From positions 175,919-239,918 of the forward strand of contig JAFDYV010000006.1 of assembly GCA_018267275.1 (NCBI GenBank): a stretch of 64,000 bases of DNA, read 5' to 3'. Shown here one piece after another: positions 52,014-60,957 of the stretch (positions within the stretch are counted from its first letter, which is position 1; each line of letters begins with the position of its first letter). The position numbers were made by a program, and so were the translations under genes. The notes beneath the pieces were generated by a model. That model saw only the letters and a program-made list of their open reading frames with translations. It was not told where the DNA came from and did not search any database. This stretch comes from Bacteroidota bacterium (GTDB taxonomy: Bacteria; Bacteroidota; Bacteroidia; Cytophagales; Cyclobacteriaceae).

Positions 52014-54848
52014 CTAATCGTAAAGGTCTTTCCAGAGTTCTTTTTCTTTTTTGTCATAACGAGGCCTACGCACTTTCTCTTTCACTGCCTCGGTCTGGTT
52101 GTCGTTCTTCTTAAACAACTTCACCCACCATAACTTCACGTTCATCAAAAAAGTTCGTTCACTTTTCACGTTGTCACGATGGCCGTGGGCGAATTTTGCA
52201 TCAGGGTGCAAATTCTTACCGTTGGGCTTGCTCATTTTCACGTTCCCCTGGTAGTTGTTTATTTTGGCATAAGCACGCCCCGGAGCTAATACCTTCAAAG
52301 CATCTTTGTCGCTTCTTGGGTTATGCCGATAACTGCGGGTAAGGCGCGTTCTTCCTTGAAAATTATTTCCTTTGGCAAAAGCGGCATTTGGCTTGCGCAC
52401 GTCCAAAGCCGATTTGCTGGAGCTCGGATTATGCTTGAACGACCATAGTTGCTTCATGCGGCCTTCGTACTCGCTGGCACGAACGGTAGCGGCACTTGGC
52501 ATTATACCTTTCAATGCTCCTTCCTTTGCTTCGGGCTTAGTACCATATTTTTTCTGCCGTACCTTTACTTGCAAGCCTTCTACTGCAAAAACATCATCAT
52601 CGGGTTCTCGCTTTTTCAGAGAATTTTTGTTCGCCTTTGGATTTTGAACAAACTTATAGTTGCGTTTTATTTTCACCTGTAATCCCTCCACCGCAAATAC
52701 ATCGTCATCGGGCTCTCGCTTCTTCATGGAGCCAGGGTTTGCCTTTGGGTTTTGAATGTAACGGTAGTCGCGTTTAATGGGTACTTGCAATCCCTTCGTG
52801 TACAAGATTGTATTACTCGGCTCTTTCTTCTTCAAGGCTTCTTTTGCAGATTTTGAATTTCGGATGTAGGCGTAGTCGCGCCTCACTTTCACTTGAAGTC
52901 CTTCAGCCGCAAAGCCATTATCGCTGGGTTCTTTCTTTTTGGTTGAGTTCTTATTTGCCTTGGCATTTTGCAAATAGTTACTCCGTTTTACAGGCACCTG
53001 TAGTCCGTTCACATAAAGTATGTTATTGGTGGGTTCCTTTTGTTTCAATGCGAGTCGGTTCGCTTTTGGGCTGCGGAGGTACGCATAGTCGCGTTTTGCT
53101 CGACCAGGATAGTTGGCACCGCGCGCATCACGGGCCAAAGGTGTGCGCACATTAATGGCCTGGCCATTGTTGTTCCACAGCCTGCCACTGACGCTTCCTC
53201 CACCTTTCACTGGCTTTCGCGCCCTAATAAACCCTGTAAACTCTTCGCCTTGGTCGCGTATCGGTGTACGGGCATTGCGTAATCGTATACTACCCGTATA
53301 GGTGCCAGCACCACGTGCGCCAGCGGCTGGCGTGCGCACAGCCACTGCGCTACCGTTATTGTTCTTCAATCGGCCACTAATGCTACCGCCACCTTTCAAG
53401 GGTCGGCTCGCCTTTCTAAATCCAGTAAAGCCTTCGCCCTGGTCACGCATCTGGTGGCGGGCATTGCGAAGCTTTAGGTTTCCGCTGTAGGTACCTGCGC
53501 CACGGGCACCGGCTGCGGGCGTACGCACAGCCAACGCATTACCGTTATTGTTCTTCAACCGGCCACTGATACTGCCCCCACCCTGCAAGGGGCGGCTTGC
53601 CTTTCTGAATCCCGTAAACTGTTCGCCTTGATCGCGCATCTGATGACGGGCATTACGAAGTTTTAAACTTCCACTGTAGCTACCCGCCCCGCGGCCTCTT
53701 GCACCTGGTGTACGGACAGACAACGCATTTCCACCATTGTTTCTAAGCTGACCACTAACGCTACCCCCGCCTTTTAGTGGACGGCTTGCTTTTCGAAAAC
53801 CAGAAAATGCCTCTCCCTGATCGCGCAAGCGATGGGTCGCATTTTTCAGTTTCAGATTTCCGCTATATGTGCCTACACCCCCTCCTCCCCGCGGGATGCG
53901 CGGAGGCAACGATCCTTGAATGCGCTTCTTCTCTCCGTGCCGCGAACGGCTTTGATATCCGCTCCCTGGCATCGGGCGATTGGTTCTCGTTTTTCCACTG
54001 ATCGAAAGCTTTCTTGGGAAAATGAATCGACCAGCGTTTTCTGTTTTGCGACCCGAAGATGTTCTGCCCAACGGGCGCCCCGACACGTCTCCGCGCCAAG
54101 CTCGTTCACCGCGTTTGGAGGCGGTAACAAACCCACTTCTAAATGTTCCGCTGTAGGGCCTGTCTTTTCCTTTTAGTTTTTTTGGCTTGTAGGGTCGCGG
54201 ACCTGGCTCAAACACAGGAGCCGGTGACTTATAGTTTCTGGTACGCAGCGGCTTTCCGGCAATATCAGTCGTATATGCTTTTTCTCCCTTACGGAATTTT
54301 CCCCAATACACATTTTTTCTTCCAGCCGTGACAAAGGATCGTGAAGCAGAGCGCGGTGCCACTCGATTTTTACGACCGGGAAAAGGTCGCTCGCCCGACC
54401 GCGACACCACCGTAAGTCGCCTATCGGTGTAAGGAGCTTTTGAGAAAGACCGCTCACCGCTCCGTGGCTTTCTTGATGGGTTATTGATATAAGGTCCTCT
54501 ATTGGGATAAACGTTGTTACGGGCAGCCCGTGCCGTAGATGATTGGATGCGATTGTTGCCAATGGGTTTGGACGCGCGGTCACCTTTACGCTTGCGGCCA
54601 AAGTAAGTTGCTGGCGGCCGCTGAATAGCGCGGGCAGCAGAAGAACTGTTTTTTGTACGCAACCTGCGCCCCGAAATGTCGCGCGTATCTGACTTAATCT
54701 TTTTTGATTTTTTAGGTTTGGATTTTTGCACCACCTTGGGTAACGGGCGCGCTGGGCGGTCGCCTTTGGTATTTTGGGCAAATGCGCTTCCCCCCATTGC
54801 CAAAAGCAACAGCAAGCATGCAAATCTGAATATCAATTTAAAGCCCAA
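52014..54848 (-). CDS. Secreted, strongly basic repeat protein of unknown function
   Basis: 944 residues, TTG start, signal peptide ending GSAFAQ (residue 25). The mature protein is very rich in Arg, Lys, Gly, Ser and Asn. Residues ~28-310 carry loosely repeated (G/S)-(D/E)-(R/K) motifs such as KGDRPARP, SGERSFSK, KGEKAYTT, RGERAWRG and three copies of D(I/V)(S/A)G(R/K)(P/R)L. Residues 327-579 hold four near-identical 63-residue units (TYSGNLKLKN, RDQGE, FTGFRKASRPLKGGGSISGR). Residues ~586-870 hold eight 36-residue units (NPKANxxSLKKREPDDDVFA, EGLQVKVR). The C-terminus (KLWWVKLFKK, ELWKDLYD) is unique. No domain is recognised; a cell-surface or adhesion role is only a guess. It lies 5 nt before ytxJ. 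Confidence 0.75.
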   Translation of the reverse strand: MGFKLIFRFACLLLLLAMGGSAFAQNTKGDRPARPLPKVVQKSKPKKSKKIKSDTRDISGRRLRTKNSSSAARAIQRPPATYFGRKRKGDRASKPIGNNRIQSSTARAARNNVYPNRGPYINNPSRKPRSGERSFSKAPYTDRRLTVVSRSGERPFPGRKNRVAPRSASRSFVTAGRKNVYWGKFRKGEKAYTTDIAGKPLRTRNYKSPAPVFEPGPRPYKPKKLKGKDRPYSGTFRSGFVTASKRGERAWRGDVSGRPLGRTSSGRKTENAGRFIFPRKLSISGKTRTNRPMPGSGYQSRSRHGEKKRIQGSLPPRIPRGGGGVGTYSGNLKLKNATHRLRDQGEAFSGFRKASRPLKGGGSVSGQLRNNGGNALSVRTPGARGRGAGSYSGSLKLRNARHQMRDQGEQFTGFRKASRPLQGGGSISGRLKNNNGNALAVRTPAAGARGAGTYSGNLKLRNARHQMRDQGEGFTGFRKASRPLKGGGSISGRLKNNNGSAVAVRTPAAGARGAGTYTGSIRLRNARTPIRDQGEEFTGFIRARKPVKGGGSVSGRLWNNNGQAINVRTPLARDARGANYPGRAKRDYAYLRSPKANRLALKQKEPTNNILYVNGLQVPVKRSNYLQNAKANKNSTKKKEPSDNGFAAEGLQVKVRRDYAYIRNSKSAKEALKKKEPSNTILYTKGLQVPIKRDYRYIQNPKANPGSMKKREPDDDVFAVEGLQVKIKRNYKFVQNPKANKNSLKKREPDDDVFAVEGLQVKVRQKKYGTKPEAKEGALKGIMPSAATVRASEYEGRMKQLWSFKHNPSSSKSALDVRKPNAAFAKGNNFQGRTRLTRSYRHNPRSDKDALKVLAPGRAYAKINNYQGNVKMSKPNGKNLHPDAKFAHGHRDNVKSERTFLMNVKLWWVKLFKKNDNQTEAVKEKVRRPRYDKKEKELWKDLYD
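52239..53093 (-). repeat. 108-bp (36-residue) tandem repeat array inside the repeat protein gene
   Basis: Tyr/Phe anchors at residues 590, 625, 661, 697, 733 and, in the last divergent units, 794, 830 and 866 are spaced 35-36 residues apart. Each unit has an N-P-K-A-N-like turn and a K-K-x-P motif. Confidence 0.7.
53114..53870 (-). repeat. 189-bp (63-residue) tandem repeat array inside the repeat protein gene
   Basis: Tyr residues 328, 391, 454, 517 and 580 are spaced exactly 63 apart. The second to fourth units share RNARHQMRDQGE or close variants and SGRLKNNNG, so the DNA repeats are recent or gene-converted. Confidence 0.85.
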
Positions 54849-54916
54849 GCCTGTAAAGTATCAAATGAGAGATTACCTTAACTTTAAACAGGCTAAGTTA
54901 GTAAAATATTGTAAAC

Positions 54917-55213
54917 ATGACAGTTGAAGAGTTTAAGGCCACGCTCACCCAACGCCAGCCGCCAGCTAGCCTCTCACCACTGCTGAAAGCGCTTTGGCTT
55001 GATGCGAAGGGGAGTTGGCAGGCGAGCCATGCCATTGTTCAAGACCTAGAAACGAAAGAAGCTGCTTGGGTACATGCGTATCTGCACCGCAAAGAAGGTG
55101 ACGAGTTCAATGCGGGCTACTGGTACCAACGGGCTGGGAAAAAGCTTTCGAAGTCGAATTTGGAAGAGGAGTGGAATGAGATCACGGATGGAATTTTAAG
55201 GGCGAATTATTAG
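54917..55213 (+). CDS. Small conserved hypothetical protein
   Basis: 98 residues, soluble. It has a conserved pattern seen in unnamed proteins of many proteobacteria and Bacteroidota: LKALWLDAKGSWQASHAIVQ, HAYLHRKEGDEFNAGYWYQRAG. The paired His-Ala-Tyr and Glu-Gly-Asp-x-x-Asn-Ala motifs suggest a small helical fold that may bind metal or nucleic acid, but no function is known. Its 3' end overlaps the gene at 55196-56677 on the other strand by 18 nt. Confidence 0.75.
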   Translation: MTVEEFKATLTQRQPPASLSPLLKALWLDAKGSWQASHAIVQDLETKEAAWVHAYLHRKEGDEFNAGYWYQRAGKKLSKSNLEEEWNEITDGILRANY

Positions 55214-56677
55214 CAACTTTTCTTTCTTCTTTGAGTAAATGGCAGCAAAAAATTTCTTTTCTGAATTAAAAATTGTCTTCAACAAAACATCTCGCATAGA
55301 GACGTCTGTGCCAGGAATGTTCTGCGAGTCATTATCAAGATATTTTTTCATCTTGTCAAATTCGTTTTCTTCCACATTGCCTTGCAAGTGGGTTAAGTCT
55401 TTCGACAGCTTCAGTTGAAAATATGCTGACTTTGACCAATTATAATTCTGGTAACCACTGAAAGTAGGATTGTATGATTGCTTTTGAGCTATTATGTCAC
55501 CACTTGTGCTAACCCCAGTAGAGGACAACGGAGAGGTACGAACATTCACTTTGGTGCTGTTGATTGATCCGACTGTTACGTAAATTGCTGAATCATGTGT
55601 TCGGTTATCAGTTACCGCAATCGCAATATTAGAATTGACAATTTTTCTAAAAAGTGATTTCGTCTTAACTAACTCCCTTTCATCGAGGGCAAAGATTGTC
55701 GATCCGCCCTCTTGAATAATTGGAGTATTCTTAAAAACAATTTCTTCATTTTCGGCCGCTGCAAACTCAACTTTGATTTTTCCTGACTCCAACTCAAAAA
55801 CGCAAATTCGTAAAGAATCATTTGTTAATTCCGCACGAAACAAATCATTGAAAAACAGATACGAATTTGACTTTATGACGCCTTTGGATTTTTGATTGCC
55901 GATCTTTCTCAAAGTAACTGTCCAATTAATTAGGTCGATTTTCAAAACATATGTTCGCCACCCATCATAATCCAAAGTGATATAGCATGTATTTCCAAAA
56001 TGGTACAACTTATTTCGCAAATTTGTTATCTCCAAACTGTTTATGGTTTCATAGGCAACCTTGGTAAATTCAGGTTCACGCGTTTCTCTCAAAAGAGTCT
56101 CGAAAAAATTCTTCTCCCGAAGCTTAAAGTCATTCAAATTCAATTCATGGAATACAAAGTTCTTGTCCAATGATATCTCATAAAAGTTGATCGTTGATCT
56201 ATTCCAAAAAGTTGTAACGATAAAAAATGAAGTATTCAAGGCAAATGACTCTAAGAAAACCTCGCCTTTCTTTAGACCAATCAAACTTTTGACGGACTTC
56301 TTTGTTTCATGGTCGATTGTTATCGAGACAAAATCACTTTTCTTTGAATTGGCGTAAAGTAAAATTGATTTGGAACCCAGATGAACCCCACCAATAAGGT
56401 CTTTTTGGGAACCACGATCCGGCAGCAGAACTGCGCCAAGCGGAGTCATCTCAAAGTTTGGGGCGAGTACAAACGGCAACACTTTTTCTTTACCTCCGAT
56501 GAGAAGTACCTTTTGAAATGGAAACTTTGAAGTTTCGAGAAAAAGTAAATCAGACGATCGATTTATGAATTCCTTTTCTACATCCGACTGAGCCAAGATT
56601 TGCTGGCTAAAAACAGAGATTGAACGGAAGAATATAGGCAAGAGAAAAATCCAGGCTGCTTTCGAAAACCGAGACAT
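55196..56677 (-). CDS. Secreted hypothetical protein, about 493 residues
   Basis: I do not recognise any domain. A signal peptide (AAWIFLLPIFFRSISVFSQQ) precedes a beta-rich body with repeated short hydrophobic strands and polar turns (LLFLETSKFPFQ, GKEKVLPFVLAP, TCYITLDYDGWRTYVLKID), possibly a beta-propeller. It is poorer in Gly and richer in Lys, Asn and Phe than its neighbours. One base separates its ATG from the stop of the E1 gene, so it is the second gene of that transcript despite no obvious link to 2-oxoacid metabolism. Likely a recent or lineage-specific addition. Confidence 0.65.
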   Translation of the reverse strand: MSRFSKAAWIFLLPIFFRSISVFSQQILAQSDVEKEFINRSSDLLFLETSKFPFQKVLLIGGKEKVLPFVLAPNFEMTPLGAVLLPDRGSQKDLIGGVHLGSKSILLYANSKKSDFVSITIDHETKKSVKSLIGLKKGEVFLESFALNTSFFIVTTFWNRSTINFYEISLDKNFVFHELNLNDFKLREKNFFETLLRETREPEFTKVAYETINSLEITNLRNKLYHFGNTCYITLDYDGWRTYVLKIDLINWTVTLRKIGNQKSKGVIKSNSYLFFNDLFRAELTNDSLRICVFELESGKIKVEFAAAENEEIVFKNTPIIQEGGSTIFALDERELVKTKSLFRKIVNSNIAIAVTDNRTHDSAIYVTVGSINSTKVNVRTSPLSSTGVSTSGDIIAQKQSYNPTFSGYQNYNWSKSAYFQLKLSKDLTHLQGNVEENEFDKMKKYLDNDSQNIPGTDVSMRDVLLKTIFNSEKKFFAAIYSKKKEKLLIIRP

Positions 56678-56678
56678 G

Positions 56679-58658
56679 TCAGAAATTAGTTAGTTCTTCT
56701 ATTCTTCTTTTCAACCTCCCCTTGGGCAAAAAGTTGTTTTCTAACGTAGGGGCAAATGGAATGGCGGTGTCCAGGCTCGCTTCGCGCATCACCGGTGCAT
56801 CCAAATCTTGGAAACAATGTTCACTGATCCAAGCCGCTATCTCGGCACCAATGCCACCGGTAAGGGTATCTTCGTGGAGCACCAAAACTCTTCCGGTTTT
56901 TTTTACGGTAGTTGCAACAGCCTCTTTGTCCCACGGCAGCAAGGTGCGCAAGTCCAACACATCGGCACTCACGTCCGGCATACTAGCCAATATTTCCTTT
57001 GCCCAATGCACACCCATGCCATAGGTGATAATAGATAAATCCGCACCCTCGCTCACCAACTTGGCTTTACCAATTTCAATTGTATAGTAATCATCTGGTA
57101 TCTCATCCTTCACAGATCGATACAACAGCTTGTGCTCGAAGTATAAATACGGGTTGGGATCCTCTAGTGCTGCGCACAACAGGCCTTTGGCATCATACGG
57201 GTTAGAGGGGTACACGATTTTCAAACCGGGCGTGTGAAAAAACCATGCTTCATTGCTCTGAGAGTGAAAAGGCCCAGCAGCCGTGCCGGCTCCCGTAGGC
57301 ATGCGCACTACCACATCGGCAGGCTGGCCCCAGCGCCAATGTATTTTTGCCAAGTTATTTACAATCTGGTTAAAACCCTCCGTCACAAAATCAGCGAACT
57401 GCATCTCCACCATCGCCTTCATGCCTTTGATAGAGAGACCCAGGCCTGAACCAATAATGGCTGCTTCGCAAAGCGGAGTATTGCGCACCCTGTCTTTACC
57501 AAATTTCTGCACAAAGCCTTCGGTGATTTTAAACACACCACCATACTCAGCAATGTCTTGACCCATCAGCACTAAATTGTGATGTCGTTCCATGCTCTGG
57601 CGCAACCCATCGCTAATAGCATCGATAAATCGCTTTTCTGTTTTGTTTTGTGACTGCGGTGAAATAATAGTTTGTTCAAAAGGCGCATAAACGTCCGCCA
57701 ACTCCGTTTGGGTATTGGCTTCTGGATGTGTTTCTTCAAACGCCACCGCTAAACCATCTTCAATTTCTTTTTTGATTCTCTTTCGCGTGGCATCAATGGT
57801 TTTCTGATCAAGCACTTCCTCTTTGAGCAAATACTTTTCGTAGTTATCGAGCGGGTCTTTTTTCGCCCAGGTATCCATCAAGTCTTTGGGTACATACTTG
57901 GTGCCGCTGGCCTCTTCGTGGCCTCGCATGCGGAATGTGATGCACTCCAACAAAATGGGTCTAGGTTTCTTGCGGAGTGTTTCGGCTAGCGTCTTTACGG
58001 TATCATACACCTCCAATACATTGTTACCATCTACCTGCACACCTTCAATTCCATAACCGATTGCTTTGTCAATAAACTGCTTGCAACGAAACTGCTCGCT
58101 ACTAGGTGTACTCAATCCATACCCATTATTTTCCACCACGAAGATCACCGGCAAGTCCCATACAGCCGCAACATTTACTGCTTCGTGAAAATCGCCTTGA
58201 CTGGTGCCACCATCGCCATTAAAAACCACAGTCACCTTGTTTTCTTTTTTTAGTTTGGTGGCCAGTGCAATTCCGTCTGCCACACCATTTTGTGGGCCCA
58301 AGTGCGAGATCATGCCCACAATGTGGTGCTCGTTGGTGCCAAAGTGAAACGAGCGGTCACGTCCTTTGGTGTAGCCCATCATCGTGCCCTGCCATTGCGC
58401 AAACAATCTGTCAAAAGGCATGTCTCTACCCGTGAAGACGCCCAAGTTGCGGTGCATTGGTAAAATGTATTCATCTTTCTCAAGCGCTGCGGTGATGCCT
58501 ACGGATATCGCCTCTTGCCCGATGCCACTAAACCATTTGCTGATTTTGTTTTGACGAAGCAGGATGAGCATCTTCTCTTCGATCATGCGGGGCTTCAACA
58601 GCCGCTCGTACAAATGGATGAGCGTTTCGTTGCTGTATTTCTTGCGGGAAAATTTCAT
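56679..58658 (-). CDS. 2-oxoacid (branched-chain/pyruvate) dehydrogenase E1, fused alpha and beta subunits
   Basis: 659 residues. The alpha half (residues ~1-330) has the TPP motif GDGGTSQGDFHEAVNVAAVW and NNGYGLSTP, with GMISHLGPQNG and RMRGHEEASG. The beta half (~340-659) has MGQDIAEYGGVFKITEGF, TPLCEAAIIGSGLG, MEMQFADF-type MVEMQFADFVTEGFNQI and GRVLVLHEDTLTGGIGAEIA. Fused E1 of this kind is common in Bacteroidota and works with E2 and E3 to make acyl-CoA from branched-chain 2-oxoacids, feeding iso-branched lipids. No E2 or E3 gene is adjacent. A possible promoter -7 box (TACCTTTG) lies at 58683-58676. Confidence 0.93.
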   Translation of the reverse strand: MKFSRKKYSNETLIHLYERLLKPRMIEEKMLILLRQNKISKWFSGIGQEAISVGITAALEKDEYILPMHRNLGVFTGRDMPFDRLFAQWQGTMMGYTKGRDRSFHFGTNEHHIVGMISHLGPQNGVADGIALATKLKKENKVTVVFNGDGGTSQGDFHEAVNVAAVWDLPVIFVVENNGYGLSTPSSEQFRCKQFIDKAIGYGIEGVQVDGNNVLEVYDTVKTLAETLRKKPRPILLECITFRMRGHEEASGTKYVPKDLMDTWAKKDPLDNYEKYLLKEEVLDQKTIDATRKRIKKEIEDGLAVAFEETHPEANTQTELADVYAPFEQTIISPQSQNKTEKRFIDAISDGLRQSMERHHNLVLMGQDIAEYGGVFKITEGFVQKFGKDRVRNTPLCEAAIIGSGLGLSIKGMKAMVEMQFADFVTEGFNQIVNNLAKIHWRWGQPADVVVRMPTGAGTAAGPFHSQSNEAWFFHTPGLKIVYPSNPYDAKGLLCAALEDPNPYLYFEHKLLYRSVKDEIPDDYYTIEIGKAKLVSEGADLSIITYGMGVHWAKEILASMPDVSADVLDLRTLLPWDKEAVATTVKKTGRVLVLHEDTLTGGIGAEIAAWISEHCFQDLDAPVMREASLDTAIPFAPTLENNFLPKGRLKRRIEELTNF

Positions 58659-58675
58659 TGCGAAAAGATAAAAAT

Positions 58676-58683
58676 CAAAGGTA
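58676..58683 (-). promoter_or_regulatory. Candidate -7 box for the E1 gene
   Basis: TACCTTTG on the minus strand, about 18 nt before the ATG at 58658; no clear TTG at -33 (TTTC at slightly long spacing). Transcription would begin near 58669. Confidence 0.4.
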
Positions 58684-58713
58684 ATAGTTTTATGGCACGA
58701 ACATTATGAAAGA

Positions 58714-59109
58714 CTATTGTAAAAATGAAAGCAAGAAAACCGCTGATAGGTAACACCACAAAGCTGTAAAAATCAAGTGAACAGACGTTTCAAATGTTTT
58801 GCCGCGCCATAGCTGAGGTGAGTACACAAACAATTGAAAAAACAATCTAAATAGCCAAAAAATAAATAGCCCAAGTGAGATCATCTTTCCTAAATGGGTT
58901 GATACAAGTTCCGTAGAAGCTACCAAACATAACATACCCATCAGGAAAACGACAAATGCAATAAAAAATGTATGCACCTGCATAATCTGTTTGTTAATCA
59001 GGCTGAGTGATTGAAGTTCGACTTTCCAGTTAAATCGTTTGGGAAAACCAATGTGAATGACGGACAGAACCATCAACAGCGCTCCAGTTATTCTAATATG
59101 TGTTTCCAT
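58714..59109 (-). CDS. Small four-segment membrane protein of the lipid operon
   Basis: About 131 residues from the ATG at 59109 (METHIRITGALLMVLSVIHI), overlapping the end of the methyltransferase gene by 17 nt; an in-frame start at 59136 is less likely. Four hydrophobic segments: ~8-25, 45-68, 75-100 and 110-131. No domain is recognised. Strong overlap with the preceding gene shows it belongs to the desaturase-led operon. Confidence 0.7.
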   Translation of the reverse strand: METHIRITGALLMVLSVIHIGFPKRFNWKVELQSLSLINKQIMQVHTFFIAFVVFLMGMLCLVASTELVSTHLGKMISLGLFIFWLFRLFFQLFVYSPQLWRGKTFETSVHLIFTALWCYLSAVFLLSFLQ

Positions 59110-59848
59110 TCTTTGATAGCTCAAAAATCTTGACAAATGGTGTGAATGTATCTTGTGACCTAACCACTAGGCCAACTTCGTCAAAATTTTTTATCCATGT
59201 ATGTAGCGCTAAGAAATGAAAGAACCCAACGTTATACCCGAGAAAATTTACAAAATCTCGTAAGTGCTCTACGATAATGATTTTTCCGGTAGGCTTGATG
59301 GAAGCTTTTAATGATTTCAAAAAAACAACGCGCTCCTCATCGCTTCTTATTTCATGAGCAGCAAAAATCAAAAAAATAACATCGACCGAGTTTTCTTCGA
59401 GCGGGACTTTATCGGTTGCAATCAATTCCGTTGTCGGAGGCGATGGATATAAGTTGCGAGCCCTTTCAATACTTATTTCCGTGTGCTTTAAGGGATTGTA
59501 GAAATCCATAACCCGATGTTGGGCATTTGGGTAAAGTGATCGAATGATGGCAGTAGTCTCATCGAAACCTGCATGGATGTTTACAATTTTTTCTGCCGAT
59601 ACAGGTCGAAGCCAATCAAAGGAATAAAAATCGGAATAATCATAAATATAAAATGATACAAAAAGCGAAATGAGCATGATTATCGAAATCAGTATAGAAA
59701 TCCACAAAAGCCAAGTCGTTAAAAAGTTTAACAGCAAAGCGAGAAATAATAATACACTAACCAACGAAAAGGCAATTACAAAAAAATGCCAATTGAATCG
59801 AATGATGTTTAGCACCCCTTGAAATGGCTTCCTTCTTATCCTTTCCAT
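59093..59848 (-). CDS. Membrane-anchored class I methyltransferase-like protein
   Basis: 251 residues. Two N-terminal membrane segments (residues ~16-43 and ~47-70: FFVIAFSLVSVLLFLALLLN and LLWISILISIIMLI) are followed by a SAM-methyltransferase-like domain. Motif I is degenerate (IVNIHAGFDET instead of VLDxGxGxG), but later motifs fit (ELIATDKVPLEENSVDVIFL, GKIIIVEHLRDF). It probably modifies a membrane lipid or small molecule. It overlaps the DUF2071 gene by 13 nt and the next gene by 17 nt. Confidence 0.75.
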   Translation of the reverse strand: MERIRRKPFQGVLNIIRFNWHFFVIAFSLVSVLLFLALLLNFLTTWLLWISILISIIMLISLFVSFYIYDYSDFYSFDWLRPVSAEKIVNIHAGFDETTAIIRSLYPNAQHRVMDFYNPLKHTEISIERARNLYPSPPTTELIATDKVPLEENSVDVIFLIFAAHEIRSDEERVVFLKSLKASIKPTGKIIIVEHLRDFVNFLGYNVGFFHFLALHTWIKNFDEVGLVVRSQDTFTPFVKIFELSKNGNTY

Positions 59849-60573
59849 TTCTCTACTTTACCCTTTTTCCAATAGTACGGGATGTTCTCTACCAAAAACG
59901 CATTCGCTAGAGTTACGCTCCTGAGTCCGAGCGATTGAACAAAACCAACTTGATGCTTAATCACTTCAACTGCGATGGGCTCCCAATGTTGCCGCACTCC
60001 TTCTATCGTCAGCACTTCCTTCGATTCAACCTTGAAGGTAAATGTAAACGGCAGTGGCCCTGTAAACCGTCTGGCTTCTCTCCAATCTGTAAACGGAGAA
60101 CCAATAGGCAGCTGTATTATTGAGTGACCTTGGCTAACTTCGATTTCGATAAATGAATTCTTTGAATAAATATGTAGAGTGTTAATTCCCTTTGTCATTT
60201 CAATATCAGTAGTCCGGTAACTGTAGTGCGTGAAGATGTTTCCGAAAAATGATATCTTGGAATTATTTGTTTCAGATTTCAAAATGTACAATCCCCTTAG
60301 TCGTCTGCCTTCTAAATTGGTGTAACGGACAAACACTCGAAACCCGGCCAAAATAAAATCATTGCCCATGAAGGTAGGGAAACCTTTTGGGCGAAGGTCT
60401 CTTGTCTTTACAATCGCGATAGCTACAAATGCCCATTCGTTCTTGAACGTATCGAGTTCCAGGCAAGCAGGAATCAATGGTTGCAGCTCCTGTTTTTTAA
60501 CTGCATATGTGAGCACAAGCGAACTCTCAAAAAATGTTTCAACCGCAAAAGGATGATTTTTAAGTGAAAACAC
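59836..60573 (-). CDS. DUF2071 (YqjF-like, acetoacetate-decarboxylase-fold) protein
   Basis: 245 residues, GTG start immediately after the stop of the DoxX-like gene (TGA then GTG). DUF2071 features: LTYAVKKQELQPLIPACLEL, WAFVAIAIVKTRDLRPKGFP, FRVFVRYTNLEGRRLRGLYI and GSPFTDWREARRFTGPLPFT. DUF2071 proteins share the acetoacetate-decarboxylase-like fold but their reactions are unknown. In this operon it sits between two membrane proteins and a methyltransferase. Confidence 0.85.
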   Translation of the reverse strand: MFSLKNHPFAVETFFESSLVLTYAVKKQELQPLIPACLELDTFKNEWAFVAIAIVKTRDLRPKGFPTFMGNDFILAGFRVFVRYTNLEGRRLRGLYILKSETNNSKISFFGNIFTHYSYRTTDIEMTKGINTLHIYSKNSFIEIEVSQGHSIIQLPIGSPFTDWREARRFTGPLPFTFTFKVESKEVLTIEGVRQHWEPIAVEVIKHQVGFVQSLGLRSVTLANAFLVENIPYYWKKGKVEKWKG

Positions 60574-60957
60574 TCAGATGCTGATTTGTTTTTTCAATAA
60601 AAATTCATTCACAAATACCATCATCAAAAATAAAAATGCGAATAAAGCATTCCATTTTCCAAACAGTAACAAATCTGAGGCAAGTACGAATTCGATGACA
60701 TTCATGACACTCACAATCACTATCTGAAAAATAGTGCACCACCGCGATTGGATTCCGCTTACAATCCAAACGAACACCAACACCTCAGAAAAGCCAATTG
60801 CTTTTGTAAGAAGCCACGAACAATCCTCACCTAAAATTCGGGCAACAATTTGCTGATGCCGTGGCACAAAGTTCAATACTTTGTAGAAAAGTCCGTTTAC
60901 AAGCCAAACTAGGCTTATGGCAATAGTTAGTACGCGTTGATAAGACGAGAAGGTCAC
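60574..60957 (-). CDS. DoxX-like membrane protein
   Basis: 127 residues with four membrane segments and a short C-terminus. The order of segments and the WLVNGLFYKVLNFVPRHQQI, KAIGFSEVLVFVWIVSG motifs match the DoxX-like (DUF4345/PF13781-type) group often encoded next to DUF2071. The GTG start overlaps the end of the desaturase gene by 4 nt, so the genes are translationally coupled. Confidence 0.75.
   Translation of the reverse strand: MTFSSYQRVLTIAISLVWLVNGLFYKVLNFVPRHQQIVARILGEDCSWLLTKAIGFSEVLVFVWIVSGIQSRWCTIFQIVIVSVMNVIEFVLASDLLLFGKWNALFAFLFLMMVFVNEFLLKKQISI

Noticed and set aside
54173..54823. 216-codon second minus-strand frame within the repeat protein gene
   Set aside because: Alternative frame of the Arg-rich N-terminal region; low-complexity coding produces long open shadow frames, and it lacks a signal peptide and the repeat periodicity.
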